Shown here piece after piece: positions 54,301 through 61,594 of a stretch of DNA of 64,000 bases (its first letter is position 1; each line of letters begins with the position of its first letter). The notes beneath the pieces are model-generated. The model saw only the letters and a list, made by a program, of their open reading frames with translations, had not been told where the DNA came from and did not search any database. A program made the position numbers and the translations under genes. Source of the stretch: JAHJQZ01 sp963675235 (lineage in GTDB: Bacteria; Pseudomonadota; Alphaproteobacteria; Rhizobiales; Devosiaceae); assembly GCA_963675235.2 (NCBI GenBank), contig CAXXFU010000004.1:496001-560000 (forward strand), given 5' to 3'.

Positions 54301-55839
54301 TTGCTGCGCGGTTCAGACATTTACCATGACCGGAAGCGTTTCGTTCCCGGCGGACCGTCCTATGAAAGCCTCTGGATCACCCTAGCCGTCCCCACGCCAA
54401 ACCTTGATGATTGCATCAGCTTCTGTCGCTCGCTGGCAGGTCAGGAGCCGGATAAGGGGACAACTGAAAAGCTGATTGACGTATTTCGCCATATGGAACC
54501 CCTGCTGATCGAAGCAGAAAAAAGACACCGCGATCGTCTGCGCGCACTACCTCTGGTTTGCTCCGGAAAGTGGGAGTCCGAACGCCCGATCCTTTTCGTG
54601 CATGACGAGGAACTGCGCCAGCAACTGGCAGCGACATTGGTAGGGCAAAGGTTTTGGACGCCTCCTTGCGACACACGGGAACTGCCGCGACTTTCTTCCA
54701 TGGTGGGCCTGACTAAGACTTCGCCGGAGTGCACGGTCTCGGATCAGCGTGACGCCGCCAGTGATCAGGGCGACGCATTGCGCGATCGATTTGAACACGC
54801 TGTTGATCTTTTGTCCGACGAGTTGGCGAGAAACGATCCTTCGACACGCAGCAAGCTGCGTATCGGGTGGGACGCGCTGCGGGCCATGCCGCTGTATGTC
54901 TATGAAGACGCGCCAAACGTGGTTGTTCGTGATCCGGCAATCGCGGCAGGCCCGATCAACGTGCGCTTGCACGCCTTGCTCGCCGAACATCCGCCGGAAT
55001 TGCACGTCCAGTCGGAGGCGATCGCCCTGCGCGAGCATGGCGGTCGAGCGATCGCCTCGTTGTTCCCGCCGGAGGTGCGGCGCAAGATCGACGTCGAATG
55101 GCTTGCGGCGTGGATGAACCCAGAAAGCGTCGCAGCTGTAGGTTTGAAGCTTGCTTCCGACGAGGAGCTTTGCTCGGCACTCGTCGAAGAAGCCGAGCGG
55201 ATAAACTCCACACCGAAGTCGAAAATTTGGATCAAACCATCGGCGGCGGGACGTGTGGCCAACGTCACCCCGAGAACATTGAAGGAAACGGCCGGCGTTA
55301 TCACGACCGCGACGGTTCAAATAGGATCTGCTCCCCAGGAGGAGCCGGTTAGCAAGACCAAGCTTGCCGCCGATCGACCCGAACCAAGCAAACCCACGCC
55401 GCAAGAAAAGCGGACTGCTCCGCGTGCGTTCGATTCGACAGATCTCGAACAGGCCGGGTGGGAAGTCCTCACCACGGTTTTGACCACGGCGGGCGGCCAG
55501 GAGCTTGAGGACTTCCGAAAGCGGCATGGCGTCGGCGCGGATGGGGCGGTCGGCTGGAAAACATTCGTTGAGATGAAGGCCACGGGTCGCGGCCCCGCGC
55601 CCAGCATCGAAATGAGTACAATGGAATACGAGCGAGCAAAGAAGGAGGGCATGGGTTTCATGCTGGCGTTGGTGTCTGGTCTTGAAACCGGCGAGAAGTT
55701 GGAGGTCCGATTAATCTTCGATCCCGCCAACCGCACCTCCTGCAAGCCGACAAACGGGATGCGTTTTTTTGCCCTGAATGAGGCTCCAGCGGTCGTGGTG
55801 AGCTTTGACGAAGAAGCGACAAATGTCGGCGTTTCCTAG
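51358..55839 (+). CDS. Giant sacsin/Hsp90-type ATPase with C-terminal DUF3883
   Basis: The 1,493-residue product has an N-terminal GHKL ATPase of the sacsin kind: N-box FQGLIEVIQNADD (Glu101, Asn105), G1 HDGKP (Asp132, Gly133) and G2 GRFGIGLKT (160-168). A long middle of about 1,150 residues has no motif I recognise. A basic, proline-rich linker leads to a DUF3883 (NOV C-terminal) domain at about 1358-1470 with FVEMKAT (Glu1405-x-Lys1407), a PD-(D/E)XK-like signature. GHKL ATPases joined to nuclease-like domains occur in bacterial conflict systems, so a defence role is inferred. It stands between the integrase and the restriction operon. Confidence 0.8.
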   Translation: MVKGEEDSSAQKSLEPSQNNIPAEAGPDDRKRGAEAADLIWQDDARVDAIVDPRTPEFANSMLDKLSDDLVNAPGAMKRAIRTAARSAERLNVEPFQGLIEVIQNADDLQAKEVRFALRHVDGERQLLIVHDGKPVTCHHVLGMIIPYFTTKEHDPDQRGRFGIGLKTLARVALSMSIHSHPYHFSGNQETLRRSAEEGSIDGLYNPASDTMIVLHLKPGFEEAALHAWFEKWDDDGLIFLSSVRSFHWYAPGNGTVSRKSVTPGAWFTFADGDLDNGIELIERRDIASERKTWNVWKARVRVPPDKHPEYKAHADTVHISVAVSGADIAGHLHIGFRTRVPASLPVSIDAPFNPSTAREGLVEDDWNAWLIAQSANVLAVVARGVLATAPENAWQLVPLEDEGVGNGDDTWLSEAFAEGFRRVRADLAEQALARIGADAIPLSEIAYEAPELSDILTAEDVSALSPHSRTLPQSSRDPSGRWRRVLDEIAVSQVVGLPDLLKGLSGRKFAAKAPQWWVRAAARLVEHHDNDALFGEPIWLTDGNTAVSCERLESSTRKLVFGANLSSFSTRRHLLPRLHPAYGETTEGQQAVNWLAQNAAFSAAPSPEDELEAFAERFAATPEIVEDAELREIRDLFDQLSERAAERIGPRVGASILVDGTIYKNGKAQKIKASPTQAYLSKTLDGEHPYWPTAAGKISGLQWIAARYEDQLKTGVGRGKRRRSNDGTVSRGARRFLMLLGAECAPRLIVENSNREKGPTRGRDLAASGANSIPEDIASPDLERVLASFDKMPKKERRVRSPALFRCLSRNWSRLYHSKTTVSARYLARTRYHDKGSINASWICRLKDTPWIAVGKGELAPASTVVVKSPATQPHYPSRAFVVGIELDDVDSDMAARLSIRTEMRVSDVVSYLENVRDGGVEADEAGVMQIYRNLAKLCPRTPAWNARIGDLSVQDLRRRFGQGNGLIYMSGLNWRRPDQLLRGSDIYHDRKRFVPGGPSYESLWITLAVPTPNLDDCISFCRSLAGQEPDKGTTEKLIDVFRHMEPLLIEAEKRHRDRLRALPLVCSGKWESERPILFVHDEELRQQLAATLVGQRFWTPPCDTRELPRLSSMVGLTKTSPECTVSDQRDAASDQGDALRDRFEHAVDLLSDELARNDPSTRSKLRIGWDALRAMPLYVYEDAPNVVVRDPAIAAGPINVRLHALLAEHPPELHVQSEAIALREHGGRAIASLFPPEVRRKIDVEWLAAWMNPESVAAVGLKLASDEELCSALVEEAERINSTPKSKIWIKPSAAGRVANVTPRTLKETAGVITTATVQIGSAPQEEPVSKTKLAADRPEPSKPTPQEKRTAPRAFDSTDLEQAGWEVLTTVLTTAGGQELEDFRKRHGVGADGAVGWKTFVEMKATGRGPAPSIEMSTMEYERAKKEGMGFMLALVSGLETGEKLEVRLIFDPANRTSCKPTNGMRFFALNEAPAVVVSFDEEATNVGVS

Positions 55840-56188
55840 TCAGAGGAATGCTAGGGCTTGAAATAGACGATCAGCCTTCAGGTGGCATGGGATAGTCGAA
55901 AAACGCCCCCCTGTCCAAACGAAACCACGGCGAGCAAATCATGGTCCTGCGGCAGACGGCATACTGAAAATTCTCAAGCGATTGATGTCTTGGAGCGACA
56001 GGTAGGTTTGCCAAATGAGGCATGATTAGCACCCGATGTCCGCTCGATCTCGCGTTGGTGAGAAAGTAGCAAGAGAATGGCGCAACAAGAACCAAGAAAA
56101 GGAAGTGATGGCACCTAGTGTCTTGAGGCGGAAAACCGATCCTGCAAAGCGGCTCCCTGCGCCACGAACACCTATGCGGCTTCTCCAC
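55840..56188. other. Intergenic region upstream of the restriction operon
   Basis: No gene is recognised here. A minus-strand frame of about 105 codons (55871-56188) looks partly protein-like but has no ribosome site or known motif. Promoter elements for the restriction operon are probably at its right end, next to the inverted repeat at 56189-56211. Confidence 0.35.
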
Positions 56189-56211
56189 AGTTGGCTAAAG
56201 TAGCTCCAACT
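56189..56211. promoter_or_regulatory. Candidate operator before the Phd-like gene
   Basis: AGTTGG (56189-56194) and CCAACT (56206-56211) form a 6-bp inverted repeat with 11 bases between, ending 14 bp before the Phd-like antitoxin start. Antitoxins of this family bind palindromes over their own promoters, so this may be an autoregulatory site for the operon. Inference only. Confidence 0.4.
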
Positions 56212-56224
56212 CGGAGGCTGCTCC

Positions 56225-56428
56225 ATGCAACGCATGTCTGCGCGCGACGCCAAGAACGGCTTCGGCAAGCTGATCGATCTGGCACGGGCCGAACCGGTCG
56301 CCATCGAAAAATACGGGCGATCCGTGGTGGTCGTCATGGCGGTCGAGGAGTATGAGCGCTTGTCTGGGAAGACCGAGAAGCAGCGCTCCGGGGCGACGCC
56401 TGCAAAGGCCAAAGGGGCAAAAGCGTGA
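56225..56428 (+). CDS. Phd/YefM-family antitoxin-like protein
   Basis: The 67-residue product has the Phd/YefM N-terminal DNA-binding pattern (MSARDAKNGFGKLIDLARAE, PVAIEKYGRSVVVVMAVEEY) and a basic Ala/Lys-rich tail. No toxin gene lies beside it; hsdM follows 46 bp later. It may regulate the restriction operon rather than neutralise a toxin. Phd-like genes next to type I restriction genes are known in other bacteria from general experience; I cannot check frequency here. Confidence 0.82.
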   Translation: MQRMSARDAKNGFGKLIDLARAEPVAIEKYGRSVVVVMAVEEYERLSGKTEKQRSGATPAKAKGAKA

Positions 56429-56473
56429 ACAAAATGAACAGAGCAGCAACTCACACCGGGAAGGCAGCATAAC

Positions 56474-58492
56474 GTGGCTAGCCACTCAGAACTCGCCAAC
56501 CTGATCTGGCAAATTGCCGACCTCCTGCGTGGACCTTATCGGCCGCCTCAGTATGAGCGCGTGATGTTGCCGCTTGTCGTGCTGCGCCGCTTTGATTGCG
56601 TGCTTGCTGACACCAAGACCAAGGTACTGGCAGAGTACGACCGACAGATCAGTAAGGGCAGAACTGGCGATGCGCTTGATGCGGCCCTCAATAAGGCTTC
56701 TGGTCACAGGTTCAATAACCATTCTCGCCTAGATTTTGAGAGTCTGAAGGGTGATCCGGACAACCTCGACTCCCACCTGAAACTCTACATCAGAAGCTTT
56801 TCCGGAAACGTGCAACGGATATTTGAGTACTTCGAGTTCGAGGCCGAAATCGATCGCATGCACGAGGCGGGTATATTGTACCTCGTGATCAAAGCATTCT
56901 CTGACGTTAATCTGCACCCAGACGAGGTGAGGCCAGAGAAGATGGGCATGATCTTTGAGAACCTCATCCGTCGGTTTAACGAACTCGCGAACGAAACGGC
57001 CGGTGACCACTTCACGCCGCGCGAGGTGATTCACCTTATGGTGGACTTGTTGTTCTACGAGGATGACGATCTTCTGCGCCGGCCCGGCACCGTGCGCACC
57101 ATGCTCGATCCTGCTTGCGGCACCGGCGGCATGTTAGCCGAAGCGCAATCTTACATGCGCCGTCACAACGGCGCAGCAAAGCTCTACGTTTATGGGCAGG
57201 ACTACAACAAGCGTGCTTTTGCGACCGCTGCATCCGACATGCTCATGAAGCAGATCGACCACAATGGTGGCGGCGAGAATATCCGATTTGGGGATACGCT
57301 TTTACTAGATCCTGAGGTTGGTGATCGGTTTCAGGGCCGCAAATTCAACTACCTCATAGCGAACCCGCCCTTTGGCGTGGACTGGAAGAAGCAGCAGAAA
57401 GAGATTCAGCGCGAGAGTGAGAAGCTGGGCTTCAAGGGCCGCTTCGGCGCCGGTCTGCCACGCGTCAATGATGGTTCGCTGCTGTTCCTTCAGCACATGA
57501 TCTCGAAATTCGAGGATGTCGATCCGAAGGCCCAGAAGTACGGCTCTCGCGCAGCGATCGTTTTTTCAGGCTCGCCGCTCTTCACGGGCGGCGCTGGAGG
57601 CGGCGAGAGCGAAATCCGTCGATGGATCATCGAGAATGACTGGCTCGAAGCCATCGTCGCCCTGCCGGAGCAGATGTTCTACAACACCGGCATCGGCACC
57701 TATATTTGGCTCGTCACCAACCGGAAGGCGGCGGAACGCCGGGGCAAAATCCAGCTTGTCGATGCGCGCGACTCGTTCATTCCCATGCGCCGCAGTCAGG
57801 GCGACAAGCGTCGCAAGATTGGCGAAGGCAAGGCAGAACCCGGCGACGATCGCGCCGACGAGCCGGATCAGATCGCCGATATCGTCCGGCTCTATGGCCG
57901 GTTCGAAGCGAATGAGAAATCAAAGGTCTTCGACAACATCGATTTCGGCTACACCCGCGTCACGGTCGAGCGGCCCCTGAAGCTGCGCTACCAGATGACG
58001 GTCGAAGACAAAGCGCGGTTCCTCGATGCTGCGCCGCATCTGCTGGACGACATTCAGGCCATCGACAAAGCGCTCGGCCGCGAGCCGCATCTGAATTGGG
58101 ACGCCGTCTGGGTTAGCGTCGAAAAGCTGCTCAAAAAGTCGCACTCCCGCTGGAAGACCCCGGAAGAAAAGCTGTTCCGCACGGTGTTCACGGTTAAGGA
58201 TGTGAAGGGCAGCCCGGTGAAGAAGGGCTCCGGTTTCGAGGCCGATGCCGATCTGCGCGATTTCATGAACGTGCCGCTGAAGGAGGATATCGACGCCTAT
58301 TTCGAGCGCGAAGTTCTGCCGCATGTCCCGGATGCCTGGATTGACCACGCCAAGGACAAGGTCGGATACGAGATCAACTTCAACCGCCACTTCTACAAAT
58401 TCACCCCGCCGCGCAAGCTGGCCGAGATCGATGCAGATCTCAAGAAGGCAGAGGACAAAATTCTCCGGCTCTTGCGGGAGGTGACGGAATGA
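56474..58492 (+). CDS. hsdM: Type I restriction-modification methyltransferase subunit HsdM
   Basis: HsdM is the N6-adenine methyltransferase subunit that acts with HsdS. The 672-residue product has the N-terminal helical domain (ELANLIWQIADLLRGPY), HFTPREVIHLMVDLL, SAM motif I DPACGTGGM (212-220) and catalytic motif IV NPPF (297-300). It is longer than E. coli HsdM (529), with an extended C-terminal region after about 480. The start is GTG at 56474 with AAGG nine bases upstream. Its stop overlaps the hsdS start (ATGA). Confidence 0.96.
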   Translation: MASHSELANLIWQIADLLRGPYRPPQYERVMLPLVVLRRFDCVLADTKTKVLAEYDRQISKGRTGDALDAALNKASGHRFNNHSRLDFESLKGDPDNLDSHLKLYIRSFSGNVQRIFEYFEFEAEIDRMHEAGILYLVIKAFSDVNLHPDEVRPEKMGMIFENLIRRFNELANETAGDHFTPREVIHLMVDLLFYEDDDLLRRPGTVRTMLDPACGTGGMLAEAQSYMRRHNGAAKLYVYGQDYNKRAFATAASDMLMKQIDHNGGGENIRFGDTLLLDPEVGDRFQGRKFNYLIANPPFGVDWKKQQKEIQRESEKLGFKGRFGAGLPRVNDGSLLFLQHMISKFEDVDPKAQKYGSRAAIVFSGSPLFTGGAGGGESEIRRWIIENDWLEAIVALPEQMFYNTGIGTYIWLVTNRKAAERRGKIQLVDARDSFIPMRRSQGDKRRKIGEGKAEPGDDRADEPDQIADIVRLYGRFEANEKSKVFDNIDFGYTRVTVERPLKLRYQMTVEDKARFLDAAPHLLDDIQAIDKALGREPHLNWDAVWVSVEKLLKKSHSRWKTPEEKLFRTVFTVKDVKGSPVKKGSGFEADADLRDFMNVPLKEDIDAYFEREVLPHVPDAWIDHAKDKVGYEINFNRHFYKFTPPRKLAEIDADLKKAEDKILRLLREVTE

Positions 58493-59721
58493 GCGGCTTT
58501 CCGCAAAAGCAGCTTCGATTTCTGTTTTCGGTTTCGAGCGGAGCCACACCAAAAAGTGGAAATTCGGCTTTCTGGGATGGCGATATTTATTGGGCGACAC
58601 CGGAAGACGTCAGTGGCGGCTTGAAGACCCTGACGTCCACTCGGCGGAAAATTACGAAAGAGGGTCTCGAAAACTGCAGCGCCAAGATGACACCTCCCGG
58701 CACCATCGTGCTGACTAAACGCGCCCCAATAGGGCAATTGGCTATCTCGGAAGTCAAGCTTTGCTGCAATCAGGGTTGTTTTCTTCTGGAACCGACAACT
58801 GAGGCAGATAACGAATTTTTCTATTACTGGCTAACCGTTCAAACCGGATACCTGCAGGCATTAGGTCGAGGCTCAACTTTTATGGAGTTGAGCACAGATG
58901 AAATCAAAGCCATCGACGCTCCCTGCATTCCCGTCGCAAAGCAGAGACAAATCTCGAAATTTCTCGCCAGCGAAACCGCCGAAATCGATACCTTGATCTC
59001 GGCCAAACAACTTTTGCTCAATCTCTTGGCCGAGAAACGACGCGCGGTTGTCGCCGAGGCTATCATGCGTGGTCTCGATCCTGCCGCCCCGTTACGCCCT
59101 TCCGGCATTGACTGGCTCAGCGACATCCCAGCGCATTGGGATGTCGAGCGGTCGCGCTGGCTTTTCCGTGAAAGGGACGAGAGGTCCGGGACGGGCACTG
59201 AAGAAATGCTGACCGTTTCACACCTCACCGGCGTCACTCCCAGGTCGGAGAAGGATGTCAACATGTTCGAAGCAGAGTCGACCGTCGGTTACAAGCTCTG
59301 CTTCGCAGGTGATCTCGTCATCAACACCCTGTGGGCGTGGATGGGGGCCATGGGCACGGCGCGAGTCGATGGTATCGTCAGTCCGGCCTACAATGTCTAC
59401 ACTCCCGGGCCACAGCTCCTTCCGGACTATGTCGACGCACTCGTTCGCATCCCGGTCTTCGCCCAAGAAGTGACGCGGTACTCGAAGGGCGTGTGGTCAT
59501 CCCGGCTGCGACTTTATCCGGAAGGCTTCTTCGAAACCTTTTTGCCTGTGCCACCGCTCGATGAGCAAAGCAAGATCGTCCAGCACATCGCCGCCGAAAC
59601 AGCAAAGGTCGACCGGCTCAGCACCGCCACCGAGCATTCCATAATGCTTCTTAAAGAACGCCGGGCGGCCTTGATCGCTGCGGCCGTGACCGGCCAGATA
59701 GAAGTTCCGGAGGCGGCATGA
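58489..59721 (+). CDS. hsdS: Type I restriction-modification specificity subunit HsdS
   Basis: HsdS recognises the bipartite target sequence. The 410-residue product has two target-recognition domains (about 1-155 and 205-365), each followed by a conserved helical spacer (KQRQISKFLASETAEIDTLI and EQSKIVQHIAAETAKVDRLS), the normal plan. The N-terminal TRD contains the typical GATPKSG and the second the SRWLFRERDER start. Its start overlaps hsdM and its stop overlaps the ATPase gene, both by ATGA. The recognised DNA sequence cannot be predicted by eye. Confidence 0.95.
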   Translation: MSGFPQKQLRFLFSVSSGATPKSGNSAFWDGDIYWATPEDVSGGLKTLTSTRRKITKEGLENCSAKMTPPGTIVLTKRAPIGQLAISEVKLCCNQGCFLLEPTTEADNEFFYYWLTVQTGYLQALGRGSTFMELSTDEIKAIDAPCIPVAKQRQISKFLASETAEIDTLISAKQLLLNLLAEKRRAVVAEAIMRGLDPAAPLRPSGIDWLSDIPAHWDVERSRWLFRERDERSGTGTEEMLTVSHLTGVTPRSEKDVNMFEAESTVGYKLCFAGDLVINTLWAWMGAMGTARVDGIVSPAYNVYTPGPQLLPDYVDALVRIPVFAQEVTRYSKGVWSSRLRLYPEGFFETFLPVPPLDEQSKIVQHIAAETAKVDRLSTATEHSIMLLKERRAALIAAAVTGQIEVPEAA

Positions 59722-60965
59722 AAATCACGCGACTCAGTCTTGCCGGGTTCCGCGGCTTCGACCAAGCAACGTTTGAATTCGATCCCGACTTCACGTTGCT
59801 GGTCGGTGTCAACGGAGTGGGCAAGAGCAGCGTGCTTGAAGCCCTTCGGGTTTCATTGTCCCGTGCTTTGCCTAAGTTCACCGCCAGTCGCGCGGCGCCT
59901 CTAGCTTTCCCTGCGGAGGACATTCGGCTGGGCAGCGCCACGCTGACCGTTGATCTGGACTTTGTCTTCCCAGATGGCGAACGCCGCCTTCTTCTGCATA
60001 AGCCCAGGCAGCGCTTTGTCCCGGATCAGGAAGGCTCCGTTCGGCAGGGAACGTTCGATACGCCAGAAAAAGAGGAAATGTCACCTCAGTCCTGGCCGAA
60101 GCTGGATCCGTCCGGTAACCAGCCGCTCGCCGTTTACTTTGGAACCCGCCGTTCCCATCCCACGGACGAACGGATTAGTCTTGGTCGAGCACGGGGCGGT
60201 CAGGCTGCCGCTTTTGCCGATGGACTTTCCGACGTCCGGGCCCTTCACCTCGCCGACCTTGCTTCCTGGATCCTGGCTCAGGAAGCCTTGGCAACAGAGT
60301 TGCCCCGTGCGCGGCTTCACCTCGAGGCCTTGAAGTCGGCAGTAACTCGATTTCTCCCCACCTGCACCGGCCTGCGTGCGACCAATGAAGCGGACAGGCC
60401 GCGCCTTTTGATAACGAAAGACGACACCGAACTTGACGTGCGATATCTTTCGGAAGGTGAACGGGGGATGCTGGCACTCGCGCTGGACATGTCCCGGCGG
60501 CTCTCGCAGGCCAACCCTGACCTCAATGACCCGGTACATGATGGCGTAGGCGTTATGCTGATCGATGAAATCGATCTTCACCTGCATCCGCAATGGCAGC
60601 GACGTGTTGTCGGCAATCTGGAAGAGACATTTCCGAATTGTCAGTTCATCGCTACCACCCATTCGCCGCAGGTGATTGGCGAAGTGCCTCATGACAAGAT
60701 TCGGATGATCAAGGATGGTGAGGTCTATTCGCCCGCGCGTTCGTTCGGCATCGATTCAAGTCGCGTGCTTGAAGAGGTGATGGACACCAAATCGCGCAAC
60801 GCAGGCGTGGAACACACAATCAGCAGGATTGCCAGGCTTATCGCCGACGGGAAAGCCGACGAAGCCAGGGCGGAAATCAAGGATTTATCTGAAGAGATCG
60901 GCGAGGACGACCCCGAGATAACGCGCGCCAGAACCCTTCTCGACTTCATGGAGGGAGACGCATGA
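59718..60965 (+). CDS. RecF/SMC-like AAA ATPase, PtuA-like
   Basis: The 415-residue product is an ABC-type ATPase of the RecF/OLD/PtuA kind: Walker A GVNGVGKS (30-37), signature LSEGERGMLALALDM (244-258), Walker B/D-loop VMLIDEIDLHLHP (279-291) and H-loop TTHSPQV. It lacks a Toprim nuclease domain after the ATPase, so it is not OLD. It overlaps hsdS and the HNH gene by ATGA at both ends. In Septu defence systems such an ATPase (PtuA) partners an HNH nuclease (PtuB). The Septu assignment is inferred. Confidence 0.85.
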   Translation: MKITRLSLAGFRGFDQATFEFDPDFTLLVGVNGVGKSSVLEALRVSLSRALPKFTASRAAPLAFPAEDIRLGSATLTVDLDFVFPDGERRLLLHKPRQRFVPDQEGSVRQGTFDTPEKEEMSPQSWPKLDPSGNQPLAVYFGTRRSHPTDERISLGRARGGQAAAFADGLSDVRALHLADLASWILAQEALATELPRARLHLEALKSAVTRFLPTCTGLRATNEADRPRLLITKDDTELDVRYLSEGERGMLALALDMSRRLSQANPDLNDPVHDGVGVMLIDEIDLHLHPQWQRRVVGNLEETFPNCQFIATTHSPQVIGEVPHDKIRMIKDGEVYSPARSFGIDSSRVLEEVMDTKSRNAGVEHTISRIARLIADGKADEARAEIKDLSEEIGEDDPEITRARTLLDFMEGDA

Positions 60966-61594
60966 GGATGATCACCAAAGGCGCCGAGCCGAACAGTCTG
61001 ACGCAGCACCGGGCACATGCGCACAGCGACTACGACAACTACGCGCACAAAGACGATTTGCGCACTGCGCTTGTGGGCGAGCAGAAAGGTCTATGCTGTT
61101 ACTGCACCGGGCGCATTCGGCCCGAGCCGACCGCGATGAAGATCGAGCATTGGCAATGTCAGGTGACCTATCCGGACCTACAGCTCGCCTATGGAAATCT
61201 GCTCGGTGCGTGCCTGGGTGGTGAGGGGAAATCTCCGGACGAGCAGCACTGCGACACGAGAAAGGCCAGCCGCGATCTCAAATGGAACCCGGCAAACTCT
61301 GCCCATGCAATTGAAGCAAGATTACGCTATCTCGCTGATGGAACAGTTGAAAGCATAGATAGCGAATTCAATAGTCAACTGAACGACGTCCTGGGCTTGA
61401 ACCTGAGCTATTTGAAAAGTAGCCGAAAGGCGGTTTTGGACTCCGTGCTGAGTTGGTGGCGCTCGACACCGAACGCTCGCAAAAAGGTTCAGCAACAGAT
61501 CGATCGCCGCACCAGCAATGCCGCCGAGCAGGAGGCGTTCAGTCCAGTGGCGGTCTGGTTTCTTCGGCAGAAATTGAAAGGCGCAGCGGCATGA
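60962..61594 (+). CDS. HNH endonuclease, PtuB/TIGR02646-like
   Basis: The 210-residue product has a zinc-HNH core: CCYC (Cys45/Cys48), the catalytic-type IEHWQCQ (His63), YGNLLGAC (Asn79, Cys84) and QHCDTRKA (His96, Cys97). This layout matches HNH proteins that partner AAA ATPases in Septu (PtuB) and in some retron systems. It overlaps the ATPase gene and hsdR by ATGA. A nuclease role triggered with the ATPase is inferred; no retron reverse transcriptase is present. Confidence 0.84.
   Translation: MRMITKGAEPNSLTQHRAHAHSDYDNYAHKDDLRTALVGEQKGLCCYCTGRIRPEPTAMKIEHWQCQVTYPDLQLAYGNLLGACLGGEGKSPDEQHCDTRKASRDLKWNPANSAHAIEARLRYLADGTVESIDSEFNSQLNDVLGLNLSYLKSSRKAVLDSVLSWWRSTPNARKKVQQQIDRRTSNAAEQEAFSPVAVWFLRQKLKGAAA

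Noticed and set aside
55871..56188. Minus-strand frame of about 105 codons before the restriction operon
   Set aside because: Partly protein-like, but it has no ribosome site, no recognised motif and no support from context.
59718..61594. Retron-type PtuAB module
   Set aside because: No reverse transcriptase or msr/msd-like region is present near the ATPase-HNH pair.
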